Source of the DNA: Bacteroidota bacterium
GTDB taxonomy: Bacteria > Bacteroidota > Ignavibacteria > Tepidaquicellales > Tepidaquicellaceae
Assembly (NCBI GenBank): GCA_018266835.1
Contig: JAFDZP010000002.1
Coordinates: 1,153,302-1,217,301, forward strand
Reading direction: 5' to 3'
DNA: 64,000 nt
In this document: in pieces, positions 17,181 to 25,884 of the stretch
Numbering within the stretch: position 1 is the first letter of the stretch
Layout of the letters: each line of letters starts with the position of its first letter
Notes under the pieces: generated by a model
The model's database searches: none
The model's input: the letters and a program-made list of their open reading frames with translations, nothing else
What the model was told of the DNA's origin: nothing
Position numbers and translations under genes: made by a program

Positions 17181-19757
17181 TTAAATTTTAACTTCCTTGT
17201 TTTCTTCCGGTGTTTCTTTTTTGTTTTTAAATACACCGACTAACCCAACAACTAAAATTAATCCCACTAAAATATTTGATACAAGTGTAATCGTTTTTCC
17301 TTTGTAATAAGTTTCAGGCTGGAATTTTATTTCTACTTTATGTTTTCCTGTCGGAACTACAATTGATCTGAACAGGTAATCAGTTTTATAGATTTCAGTT
17401 TCAGTTCCGTCAATATATGCCTTCCATCCTGCGGGATAATAAATATCACTCATGAACATTAAATTATTTCCTGTTGCATTTACCTCGTATTCATAAGATT
17501 CAGTTGTTGCCTTTATTAATTTAATAGAAGCTGTTGAATCAGCCTTATCAATTTTCTTATTAATATCAGTTTCAAAGAAAGCAGTCTGGCGCGGATTGAA
17601 GTTCATCTGCTTAATATTGTTCAGAATATTTATTCCGGGAGCAACTTTGTATTCGTTTACAAAGAAAGCTCTCGGCAAAAACATCTTATTTTCTGAAACT
17701 GTTTTGCTGCCTTTCATCACAGGAGCAAACGAAGAATCTGATGCAGGGTCTTTAGGATCTGTAATAATGTATTTTACGTTTGCCAGTCCAAGCAGCATAG
17801 GATTTCCACCCCCTACAACATCCAGCGCATCCTGGTAAATTCTCATCTTAGCGCCCTGATAACCGTTGAAAGCCTGTAATCTGTAATATGCAAAAGTATT
17901 TGTTGTAGTAGGTTCACCCTGACGTAATTCAACAACTCTGTATTGATAAGTATCCGGGCTTTGTTTCAGCATATAGCTTGTGTAGTCAGTTTCATTGAAT
18001 GCATTTTCAGAGTCCGACTTATTATCCCAGTGAATTGTTTTATTATTCACGTTCCAGAGGTCAAACATTCCTATAAGAATAACTCCAAACATGAATAATT
18101 TATAGTTTACCATTCTTTTTGAGTACAATAATCCTAGTCCCATTACAAGCAGAATTAAAAATGAGTGAAGCTGTAAATCGCTTGTAATATTATCATAAGC
18201 AACGTCTGCGCGCTGTCCAAGCTGCTGGTTTATTTGCTGCGGAGTGGCGCCCATCTTTTTATATTCCTGAGCCTTTGGTCCGTTCAGCACGGAGTTCCTA
18301 TAACTGTCCTTGAATCCGACAATTGAAACGATGAAAATTAATCCTGCAATTCCCATTACAACAAAAGAAACTTTCTTGAACTTATCCGCTTCAATCTGAT
18401 TTCTTATTGAACCTACCATAGAAAGTAAACCGTACCCCGCAAGTATTGCAAGACCTGCATCCATAAAATTATGAATCATCACAGGAGCCCGGAAACTACT
18501 GAAGAACGGGAAGTAATAGAAGAAGATATCAAATAAAAACCCTCCGTTCCTTCCGAAAGAGAGAAGTAAAAATGCAAATACTATAAGGGTTAACGCCTGA
18601 ACGTAAATATCCCGCCGGAAATTATAGTATATCCCAATAAGCGCAAGCGCAAGAACTATTACGCCAAAGTAAACCGGTGCTGTTGTGAATGGCATCTGCC
18701 CCCAGTATAGATTAACTTTCTGTCCCTGATACTCAACATCTCCGAATCCGAAATAATATGGAGCATAGAATGTAAGCACTTCACCAGGACTGAATGACCA
18801 TCTTGTTGCATAGTCATAATCTAACGGCTGAGCATTATCAACTTTTTTATCTGTTGGCTGCTGTATAGCAGGAACACCACGCATAGAATATTTATTGTAC
18901 TCTTTAACTGACATTATAACATCTGCGTTCATTGCAACAGAAAGTCCTGCTCCTATAAGAACAAATACTCCTGCCATTAAAGCAGTTCGGTAATTTTCTT
19001 TTTTAACTAATCTGGCAATAAAAATATAAAGCACATAAATACCTATAAACAAATATGAATAGAATATCATCTGCATATGGTTCGATGTAAGCTGAATGTG
19101 GAACATAATAGTCAGCAGAGCAACATCAACAATCTTACTGAAGATATTTTTATAGTTGTAATCAATAAGTCTTTCAATCACCAATAAGATCAGCGGGAAA
19201 AGCATTATAGCGAAAACTTTTGTGTTGTGACCTGTAACCATTCTTTGAATCAAATCAGTCGCAAAGACTGCCATCAGAGAAGTAAATAATGCAACGAGCT
19301 TATTTTTGAATTTATAATTTGCATAGAGATAAAATCCTACTGCAAAAATTATATAGTAAATGACAATAGAAAAGATGGGACTTGATTCAGGGCTGCCGAA
19401 TAAATTCAGTATCGTTCCGAATCCGTGACCGAATAAATCATAGACTCTTGGCGAGAAGCCAATAAGTCCTGCAAAGTTAGGCATTCCCATGAAGATGTAG
19501 GGAGTCCATAGCGCAAATATACCGTCCTTCTTAGCATCATCAAAAAATGTTTTGAAGCTGTCAAATGCAATATGGTCACCCGATGCAAATACTTTCCCGC
19601 CGAAAATCCCTTCACGGAAGAAAATAAAAAGGGCGAGAATAATAACGCCAATATAGATATAATTATCAAATTTGCCGAAGTTTAAATCGGAATCTTTCAG
19701 CTCGGAAGCCTGTCTGGATTTCGTTGAAGCAGTTAACTGCGTCTTGGTTTTAGCCAT
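17181..19757 (-). CDS. YfhO-family multi-spanning membrane protein
   Basis: 858 residues. A Lys/Ser/Thr-rich cytoplasmic start (1-30) leads to about a dozen transmembrane helices through residue 560, a soluble extracytoplasmic domain, and a last helix near 830 before a charged tail. The segment before the last helix (SDIYYPAGWKAYIDG and VPTGKHKVEIKF) is typical of the YfhO family, GT-C-like membrane proteins implicated in glycosylation of cell-wall or surface polymers. Substrate is unknown here. Neighbours fcl and a glycosyltransferase support a surface-glycan role. Confidence 0.9.
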   Translation of the reverse strand: MAKTKTQLTASTKSRQASELKDSDLNFGKFDNYIYIGVIILALFIFFREGIFGGKVFASGDHIAFDSFKTFFDDAKKDGIFALWTPYIFMGMPNFAGLIGFSPRVYDLFGHGFGTILNLFGSPESSPIFSIVIYYIIFAVGFYLYANYKFKNKLVALFTSLMAVFATDLIQRMVTGHNTKVFAIMLFPLILLVIERLIDYNYKNIFSKIVDVALLTIMFHIQLTSNHMQMIFYSYLFIGIYVLYIFIARLVKKENYRTALMAGVFVLIGAGLSVAMNADVIMSVKEYNKYSMRGVPAIQQPTDKKVDNAQPLDYDYATRWSFSPGEVLTFYAPYYFGFGDVEYQGQKVNLYWGQMPFTTAPVYFGVIVLALALIGIYYNFRRDIYVQALTLIVFAFLLLSFGRNGGFLFDIFFYYFPFFSSFRAPVMIHNFMDAGLAILAGYGLLSMVGSIRNQIEADKFKKVSFVVMGIAGLIFIVSIVGFKDSYRNSVLNGPKAQEYKKMGATPQQINQQLGQRADVAYDNITSDLQLHSFLILLVMGLGLLYSKRMVNYKLFMFGVILIGMFDLWNVNNKTIHWDNKSDSENAFNETDYTSYMLKQSPDTYQYRVVELRQGEPTTTNTFAYYRLQAFNGYQGAKMRIYQDALDVVGGGNPMLLGLANVKYIITDPKDPASDSSFAPVMKGSKTVSENKMFLPRAFFVNEYKVAPGINILNNIKQMNFNPRQTAFFETDINKKIDKADSTASIKLIKATTESYEYEVNATGNNLMFMSDIYYPAGWKAYIDGTETEIYKTDYLFRSIVVPTGKHKVEIKFQPETYYKGKTITLVSNILVGLILVVGLVGVFKNKKETPEENKEVKI

Positions 19758-19839
19758 CTGAATTTCAGTTGTTTTAAAATGTAAAGAATTAAAATACTCT
19801 TAATAATGAAAAGTATAAATGGAAGTTTTTAGGTCTATA

Positions 19840-21150
19840 TTAGGGCTGTAAATGAAGGATTATCTCAGATAATTGCTTGCTTTCAGTGTGGCGGGAAAAG
19901 TTTTGATAATAGTTATCAGTTGAAGGTATATCAAGGTTTGGATTCTGTTTCCATTTGTTAGTTAAGTCTTGCAAATAAGTTGTCAATTCCGCTTTCATAT
20001 TTCTTTCAAACGTCTCGCCTGCATTTGCCTCCTTTATAATTCTTGCAAGGTCAGATGATTTTTTTGTAATGTTTATGACCGGCTTTTTAGCAGCAAGGTA
20101 TTCATAAATCTTTCCCGGAATAACCATATCTTCATTGGAGACAACAGGGTTTATTAACAGAAGTACAGTTGAATCCATAAGATATTTTATCGAGTCATCA
20201 TGGGAAACATAACCAACATCATTTAATATATCCGATAATCCAAGTTCGTTAATTTTTTGCTTTATTCCTTCTGAAAGTATTCCTACGAATCTCAATTTAT
20301 ATCTTACATCAGGATTTTTTTCTTTTACTTCTTTTAACGCTTCAAGAAAAACATCAGGGTCATAATAATCCGCAATTGTTCCAGTGTAAGTGATTACAAA
20401 TTCACCTTTGGGCGGATTGGAAGAAATATCAAAACACCTCTCATCATAACCCATTGTAATTATTTCAATCTTATCGGGATTTATCTTATCAGATTTTGAA
20501 AGTAGCTTTTCCTTATATCCCCTGCCCACTGTCAGAACTTTATCAGCAGTTTCAAGAACTTCCCTCTCATATCCCGCATCTTTTTTCTTAGCCCACTTTG
20601 TATGGTAAAATTTATCGTAGTAAATAACATCGGTCCACACGTCGTGGAAATCAGCAATCCATTTTATTGATGGAAAGTACTTCTTAAGTTTTAATCCTAT
20701 TAAGTGTGTTGAGTGCGGCGGCCCGGCGGTAACTATAACTTTAATATCAAACTTCTCTATCAGCTCTTTGGTTTTTTCAATAGCATATTTATTCCAGCCT
20801 GCACGAGGGTCAGGTATAAATAAATTACCTCTTACAAATCTCGCAAGCTTCTGCATAAAAGTCGGATTGCTTTCATTTGCAAAAGCTGCGGCAGGAACGT
20901 TTCCTTTTCCGACGGTTCCTTTATACAGCCAGAATAATTCAGCCGTATCTGTCTTAAAAATTTTTAAATCCTTAGGAATATCTTCAAGCAGAGATTTATC
21001 TATAGAAGGATATGTTGCCTTAGTATCATCCACGGTTAAAACCATTGGAGTAATTCCGTACTCAGGAAGAAAACGGCAGAACGAAAGCCATCGCTGAACT
21101 ACAGAACCTCCGCTAGGCGGCCAGTAATAATTTATGATCAGAATATTCAC
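19840..21150 (-). CDS. Glycosyltransferase, GT4 type
   Basis: 436 residues from GTG at 21150, which gives the family-like start VNILIINYYWPPSGGS; an ATG at 21216 would add 22 residues and leave only 25 bases to the divergent AAA+ gene. It has two Rossmann domains of the GT-B fold. The nucleotide-sugar site region includes EITYTGTIADYYDP-like strands and the late PGKIYEYLAAKKPVI motif with its conserved Glu. It transfers a sugar from a nucleotide donor to a surface glycan or lipid. It lies 82 bases upstream of the YfhO gene on the same strand. Confidence 0.9.
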   Translation of the reverse strand: MNILIINYYWPPSGGSVVQRWLSFCRFLPEYGITPMVLTVDDTKATYPSIDKSLLEDIPKDLKIFKTDTAELFWLYKGTVGKGNVPAAAFANESNPTFMQKLARFVRGNLFIPDPRAGWNKYAIEKTKELIEKFDIKVIVTAGPPHSTHLIGLKLKKYFPSIKWIADFHDVWTDVIYYDKFYHTKWAKKKDAGYEREVLETADKVLTVGRGYKEKLLSKSDKINPDKIEIITMGYDERCFDISSNPPKGEFVITYTGTIADYYDPDVFLEALKEVKEKNPDVRYKLRFVGILSEGIKQKINELGLSDILNDVGYVSHDDSIKYLMDSTVLLLINPVVSNEDMVIPGKIYEYLAAKKPVINITKKSSDLARIIKEANAGETFERNMKAELTTYLQDLTNKWKQNPNLDIPSTDNYYQNFSRHTESKQLSEIILHLQP

Positions 21151-21241
21151 TGTACAAATATCCGTTTTATAGATTATAAAAGTAATTCCAAAAATATTTT
21201 TTACGCTAAAAAACACAAATTTTTTCGTTATTTTCCTTTCT

Positions 21242-23836
21242 ATGTCAGATCAATTTAAATTTAAAAGCTTAAAGATTTACGGCGAGGATGAGTGGCTTTT
21301 CGGAAGCCAGAAAAAATACCGCCGCGTTCTTGAAGAAATAGAGATAACATACATCTATGTTGAGCTAGCTCTCTTCAATAAACTATTCGATGAATCGGAC
21401 TGGAGCACGAAAGTGAACTTCAAGGCATACGATTCCAAAAGGGCCATACTTTGTAACGAAACAAATGACGTACAGGTAAAAAAAGAAGAGAACATTGCAT
21501 ATATTCGTACAAGCTGGGGTGTAAAAACTCCCGGCGGCTATTGGAAAAAAGGAAGTTACAGATGGGAAGCATGGATTGACGGAACATTGATCAGAACAGA
21601 ATATTTTTATATTGAGAATCAGGGAGTAGTAACAGAAGAATCCAACAACTATTTCAATCTAACTTCGGTAAAATTGTTTGAAGGACCGGTTGATGAAGTC
21701 CCTGCCGCTGAACGAAGATATATGAAGGCATTTGATTTTAAAAATACACGATATGTGTGGTTTGAAATGAATGCAGAATCATTGGTAAAAGATGACTGGA
21801 CATGCGAACTCTTCTTCAGCTTTAAAAACGAAGCGGGTGAAACGAAGGGAGTTGATAATCAGTACAGGTTCATGAAGAAGCACGACGAGTACTTTACATT
21901 TACCGGCGGCTGGGGTAATGAATCCAAAACTTCCTGGTATCCGGGAAAATACTACCTCGAAATTTCTTTTATGGACTGTATGATTGCGCGCATTCCGTTC
22001 TATGTAAAAGACGTTGAAGAAGAAGCCGATGTGCAAAATTTATTGCTGACTACTCCTGCACACACCAACATAGTTTCAAAGATAAAAGGAAAAACCAAAG
22101 AAGAAACTGCAGAGGAAATTTTAGCAGAGCTGAACGGATTGATAGGACTTACAGAAATAAAAGATTCGATAAGACAATATTCTGATTACATAAAGTTCTT
22201 AAAGATACGTCAGGAGAAAGGATTAGATAAAGATGTTAAGATAGGTTTGCACTCTGTGTTCACCGGAAATCCCGGCACAGGAAAAACAACAGTTGCAAAT
22301 TTACTGGGTAAGATTTATAAATCACTTGGTCTGCTTTCAAAGGGACATGTGTACGAAGTTGATAGAGCAGATTTAGTAGGTGAGTATATAGGACACACAG
22401 CTCCCAAAGTTAAAGCCGCTATTGAAAAAGCGCGCGGCGGTATTTTATTTATAGATGAAGCGTACTCACTTGCCAGAAGCGGTGAAGACAGCAAAGATTA
22501 CGGTAAAGAGGTAATCGAAATTCTGATTAAGGAAATGTCCGACGGTCCCGGAGACATTGCTATGATTGTTGCAGGCTATCCGAAGGAAATGAAAGTGTTT
22601 ATAGATTCAAACCCGGGATTGAAATCACGCTTCAATATGTATTATAACTTTCCTGATTATGTTCCTCAGGAACTTATTAAAATTGCAGAGTACGCAACGG
22701 CAAAAAAGAACGTTCACATTGAACCCGCTGCTATGAATTATCTCTACGAAGCACTGGTAGAAGGATACAGAAACCGCGACAGTTCATTTGGTAATGCACG
22801 ATATGTGAATTCAATCATTGAAGAAGCAAAGATGAATATGGGATTACGATTAATTCAATCAGGCAAGCTTGAGAATTGCTCGGAAGAAGATTTAAGTACT
22901 ATACGAATTGAAGACTTCCAGAAAATATTCAAAGATAAAAAAGGAATCAAAGCGGATATACCTATTGATGAAGAACTTTTAAAGACGGCTATGTACAAGC
23001 TGCAAAGCATGATAGGAATAGAAAATGTTAAGAGCGAAATAAACGAAATAGTAAAGCTTGTAAGATACTTTAAAGAGATTGGCAAAGATGTTAATGAAAG
23101 CCTCTCACTTCACTCAGTTTTCATGGGTAATCCGGGTACAGGTAAAACAACTGTTGCAAGAATTCTTTCCGATATTTATAAAGCGCTTGGCCTGCTTGAG
23201 AAAGGACATCTTGTAGAGTGCGACAGAGAGTCACTCGTCGGCGGATACGTCGGACAGACTGCTATCAAGACCGGTGCAATGGTTGATGCTGCAATGGGCG
23301 GTGTCTTATTTGTTGATGAAGCTTACTCGCTAACATCTGGCGGCAACGACTTCGGCTCAGAAGCAATTGAAATTATTCTTAAGCGCATGGAAGATTTCAG
23401 AGGGAAGTTCGTTGTTATAGTTGCCGGATACACGGGCAAAATGAATATCTTCCTTGAATCAAATCCGGGACTTAAGTCACGCTTCGATAAAACATTTACA
23501 TTTGAAGACTACAATGAAAAAGAACTCTATTGGATTGCATTAAAGCTACTTGCCGATAGACACGTTACCCCGGATGAAGATGCAAAGAATTACTTATACC
23601 AATACTGCATTGAAATGTTCAAGAACAAAGACGGCTACTTCGGCAACGGCAGAGAAGTCCGCAAGATAGTTGAAGAAGCCGTTAGAAATCAGAACCTCCG
23701 ACTTGCAGATGTTCCTAGAGAGAAACGTACTCCTGAAATGATTGCAACACTTACTACAAAAGATCTTGAGGAATTCAAGATTGATTCATTAAAAAAAGAA
23801 AAGAAAATTTTTGGATTTGATACCGGGAAGGAATAA
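21242..23836 (+). CDS. Dual CbbX/SpoVK-type AAA+ ATPase with duplicated N-terminal beta domain
   Basis: 864 residues. Residues 1-260 contain two similar beta-rich domains (about 8-125 and 140-258); each begins with SLKIYG or SVKLFEG and ends with a strand pair such as RTEYFYIEN or RIPFYVKD. Two CbxX/CfqX-type AAA+ modules follow: Walker A GNPGTGKTT at 342-350 and 629-637, Walker B ILFIDEAYSL and VLFVDEAYSL, and arginine-containing GLKSRF in both. The second module looks as intact as the first. CbbX-type ATPases remodel protein complexes; known members include Rubisco activase and SpoVK. The N-terminal repeat presumably picks the client, which is unknown. No Rubisco or ESX genes are nearby. 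Confidence 0.9.
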   Translation: MSDQFKFKSLKIYGEDEWLFGSQKKYRRVLEEIEITYIYVELALFNKLFDESDWSTKVNFKAYDSKRAILCNETNDVQVKKEENIAYIRTSWGVKTPGGYWKKGSYRWEAWIDGTLIRTEYFYIENQGVVTEESNNYFNLTSVKLFEGPVDEVPAAERRYMKAFDFKNTRYVWFEMNAESLVKDDWTCELFFSFKNEAGETKGVDNQYRFMKKHDEYFTFTGGWGNESKTSWYPGKYYLEISFMDCMIARIPFYVKDVEEEADVQNLLLTTPAHTNIVSKIKGKTKEETAEEILAELNGLIGLTEIKDSIRQYSDYIKFLKIRQEKGLDKDVKIGLHSVFTGNPGTGKTTVANLLGKIYKSLGLLSKGHVYEVDRADLVGEYIGHTAPKVKAAIEKARGGILFIDEAYSLARSGEDSKDYGKEVIEILIKEMSDGPGDIAMIVAGYPKEMKVFIDSNPGLKSRFNMYYNFPDYVPQELIKIAEYATAKKNVHIEPAAMNYLYEALVEGYRNRDSSFGNARYVNSIIEEAKMNMGLRLIQSGKLENCSEEDLSTIRIEDFQKIFKDKKGIKADIPIDEELLKTAMYKLQSMIGIENVKSEINEIVKLVRYFKEIGKDVNESLSLHSVFMGNPGTGKTTVARILSDIYKALGLLEKGHLVECDRESLVGGYVGQTAIKTGAMVDAAMGGVLFVDEAYSLTSGGNDFGSEAIEIILKRMEDFRGKFVVIVAGYTGKMNIFLESNPGLKSRFDKTFTFEDYNEKELYWIALKLLADRHVTPDEDAKNYLYQYCIEMFKNKDGYFGNGREVRKIVEEAVRNQNLRLADVPREKRTPEMIATLTTKDLEEFKIDSLKKEKKIFGFDTGKE

Positions 23837-23846
23837 CTCCTTCCCG
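23824..23846. terminator. Hairpin between convergent genes, overlapping a stop codon
   Basis: A perfect 9-bp stem, CGGGAAGGA / TCCTTCCCG, has loop ATAAC that contains part of the AAA+ gene stop codon. It lies between two convergent genes and could end transcription from both sides, but no long T-run is present. Confidence 0.45.
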
Positions 23847-23855
23847 AATGTAATT

Positions 23856-24356
23856 CTATTTTGCTTCTTCCAATTTTAATGTTTCCTTTTCTAACTTATC
23901 AAGCATATCAAGCCAGCTTGGGTAAGCGCCTGTTTGTTTTGCAAGCTCTTCTGAAACTGTCTGATGTAATGTAAGCTTTGTCTTACCTTCGAAATCTTCG
24001 AACGTAACCGTTACAATTGTTTCATCAGGCCATGAGTGCTTATCGGTCTGCGATGAGCTGATAAAATTTCCGTCATCATCACAGAATCCCAGCTTATAAC
24101 TGATTTTTTCATTTTCAATTATATCTATATATTCACCTTTGCATTTACATGGTGTACCGTCTGGTGAGTTGATGCTATGCTGAAAAACTCCGCCGGGCTT
24201 GAACTCTAACTTATAAATTGTAATTGAGCATGTCCCCGGAAAATACCAGTTTCTAAGATGTCCCGCACTTGTCCATGCTTTATAAACAAGCTCACGGGGC
24301 GCATCAAATATTCTTACTATATTTACTTCTTTATCTTTGTTGTTTGCTGCATCCAT
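23856..24356 (-). CDS. SRPBCC (AHSA1/START-like) domain protein, copy 3
   Basis: 166 residues, one SRPBCC ligand-binding fold. The N-terminus KEVNIVRIFDAPRELVYKAW is the usual first strand and helix of AHSA1-like proteins. Strands with FKPGG and a C-terminal helix from LDMLDKLEKE follow. It is close to the upstream neighbour (same KEVNIVRIFDAPREL start), so the two are recent duplicates. It is last gene of an operon headed by an ArsR repressor. The ligand is unknown. Confidence 0.9.
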   Translation of the reverse strand: MDAANNKDKEVNIVRIFDAPRELVYKAWTSAGHLRNWYFPGTCSITIYKLEFKPGGVFQHSINSPDGTPCKCKGEYIDIIENEKISYKLGFCDDDGNFISSSQTDKHSWPDETIVTVTFEDFEGKTKLTLHQTVSEELAKQTGAYPSWLDMLDKLEKETLKLEEAK

Positions 24357-24382
24357 AATTATTATTTATTTAGTATGGGAAA

Positions 24383-24865
24383 TTAATTTTGCTTTATAGA
24401 TTCTTCTAAGTTGTCAAGTATTTCAAGCCAGCCGTTATAAGAACCTTCATTCTTCGCAAATTCTTCTGAGATTGTCTGGTGCAATGTCAGCTTTGTCTTT
24501 TTCTCAGAATCTTCAAATGTTATCGTAACAGTTGTTTCATCGGGTCCTTTCATCTGTGCATCAGAAGCAGAAATTATTTTACCGTTCTCATCGCAGAAGC
24601 GAAGGACATATACAATTTTTTCTTTCTCAATAATTTCCAGAAATTCTCCCATGAATATACAACCGCCATGAGTGCTTCTCACTTCATGGTGAAAGATTCC
24701 GCCCGGCTTAAATTCAAATTTATATATTGTTGTCTTACACGTTTGAGGAGCGTACCAGTTTTTTAAATGCTCCGGATTAGTCCATGCTTTGAAAACTAAC
24801 TCGCGCGGTGCATCAAAAATCCTGACTATGTTTACTTCTTTATCTGCATTGGAATCCATAATCAT
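24383..24865 (-). CDS. SRPBCC (AHSA1/START-like) domain protein, copy 2
   Basis: 160 residues from the ATG at 24865, which overlaps the stop of the preceding gene by one base (TAATG); a second ATG at 24859 gives MDSNADKE, which aligns better with copy 3. The single SRPBCC domain has FDAPRELVFKAWT and FKPGGIFHHE. The close overlap indicates translational coupling in the ArsR operon. Confidence 0.9.
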   Translation of the reverse strand: MIMDSNADKEVNIVRIFDAPRELVFKAWTNPEHLKNWYAPQTCKTTIYKFEFKPGGIFHHEVRSTHGGCIFMGEFLEIIEKEKIVYVLRFCDENGKIISASDAQMKGPDETTVTITFEDSEKKTKLTLHQTISEEFAKNEGSYNGWLEILDNLEESIKQN

Positions 24866-25380
24866 TATTTATTTTTTTCAAGATATTGTTCAAGCTTTTC
24901 AAATGTTCCTGCAAAGCCTTGCTGCATTGATTTTCTGTTGCTTTCAAATGCTGCCAGCTCTTCAGCGTTCGCATTTACCGGTCCACCTTTTAATGTAAGA
25001 GTTGTCTTACCATTATTTTCTGATAAAGTCATCACATTAAGAATTTCAAGAGGCCATTTGCCGTCGAAGAAAGGCGCGCGTGTTATCTCCCCTTTTTCAT
25101 TGGAGAATGAATTTATGAAGACAAGTTTTTCAGGCGCATTGATTTCTTTATAAGTAAAAAGTCCCCACATTTCAAATCCGTTATGTGCTTTCATATTATA
25201 ATGAAACTGACCTCCGGGTTTGAATTCCAGTTTATGTACAGTGATATCAAAACCCTTCGGTCCCCACCACTGAGCAAGAGCTTCAGCATCTGTCCATGCT
25301 TTCCAGACAAGGTCACGCGGTGCATCAAGCTCGCGGGTGATTACTAATTCATTTTCCTGATTTTCTTTTTGTTCTGACAT
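24865..25380 (-). CDS. SRPBCC (AHSA1/START-like) domain protein, copy 1
   Basis: 171 residues. The SRPBCC fold has LDAPRDLVWKAWTDAEALAQ, QWWGPKGFD and FKPGGQFHYN. It is more diverged than copies 2 and 3 and nearer to the usual SRPBCC partners of ArsR proteins. Its start lies 32 bases inside the 3' end of the ArsR gene, a typical arrangement of this pair. Confidence 0.92.
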   Translation of the reverse strand: MSEQKENQENELVITRELDAPRDLVWKAWTDAEALAQWWGPKGFDITVHKLEFKPGGQFHYNMKAHNGFEMWGLFTYKEINAPEKLVFINSFSNEKGEITRAPFFDGKWPLEILNVMTLSENNGKTTLTLKGGPVNANAEELAAFESNRKSMQQGFAGTFEKLEQYLEKNK

Positions 25381-25741
25381 TTTTCCCTCCGGTTTTTTCA
25401 GATTTATTTACAGGTTTATTTTTTGATTGAATTTTTTTCAGATACTCATCGAGTGAATCAAGCTGTGAAGTCCAGTACTTTCTATACTGCTCAACCCAGT
25501 CGGAAACTTCAGTAAGCTTTTCAAGTTTTACTTCGCAGAATTTCTCAGTCCCTACCTGAGTTGAAACAACAAGCCCGCATTCAGTAAGGATTTTTATATG
25601 CTTCGATACTGCAGGTCTGCTGACTTCAAAGTTCAAAGCGACTTCATTTATAGTGAGCTTCTTTCCCGCAAGCAGTGATATAATTGCCCTGCGGTTGGGG
25701 TCGGCTATTGCCTGAAAAACATCTCTTCTTAAATTATCCAT
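25349..25741 (-). CDS. ArsR-family winged-helix repressor
   Basis: 130 residues. The winged helix (about 5-85) has the sequence RRAIISLLAGKKLTINEV and recognition region SRPAVSKHIKILTECG. No metal-binding CxC of the ArsR/SmtB type is visible, so it belongs to the group linked with SRPBCC genes. The C-terminal tail is Lys-rich. It heads a four-gene operon and overlaps the next gene. It probably represses its own operon; the inducer is unknown. Confidence 0.93.
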   Translation of the reverse strand: MDNLRRDVFQAIADPNRRAIISLLAGKKLTINEVALNFEVSRPAVSKHIKILTECGLVVSTQVGTEKFCEVKLEKLTEVSDWVEQYRKYWTSQLDSLDEYLKKIQSKNKPVNKSEKTGGKNVRTKRKSGK

Positions 25742-25827
25742 TTTGGGTAATTTTTATATTTTAATGAATGTAACCATTCAATTACAAATATAAGCGAAAC
25801 CGTTCGGTTACGCAAGTCTTTTTTTAG

Positions 25828-25861
25828 ACCTCCCCCATCCCCTCCTTAGCAAGGAGGGGGG
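25828..25861. repeat. C-rich palindromic repeat, family A
   Basis: Stem CCCCTCCTT / AAGGAGGGG (25839-25847, 25851-25859) with loop AGC is preceded by CCTCCCCCAT. It is one of at least eight copies of this element in the window. It lies between the ArsR start and the serS stop; with no T-run, it is not a classic terminator. Confidence 0.8.
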
Positions 25862-25884
25862 CAGATGATGAAAATTTATTTAAA

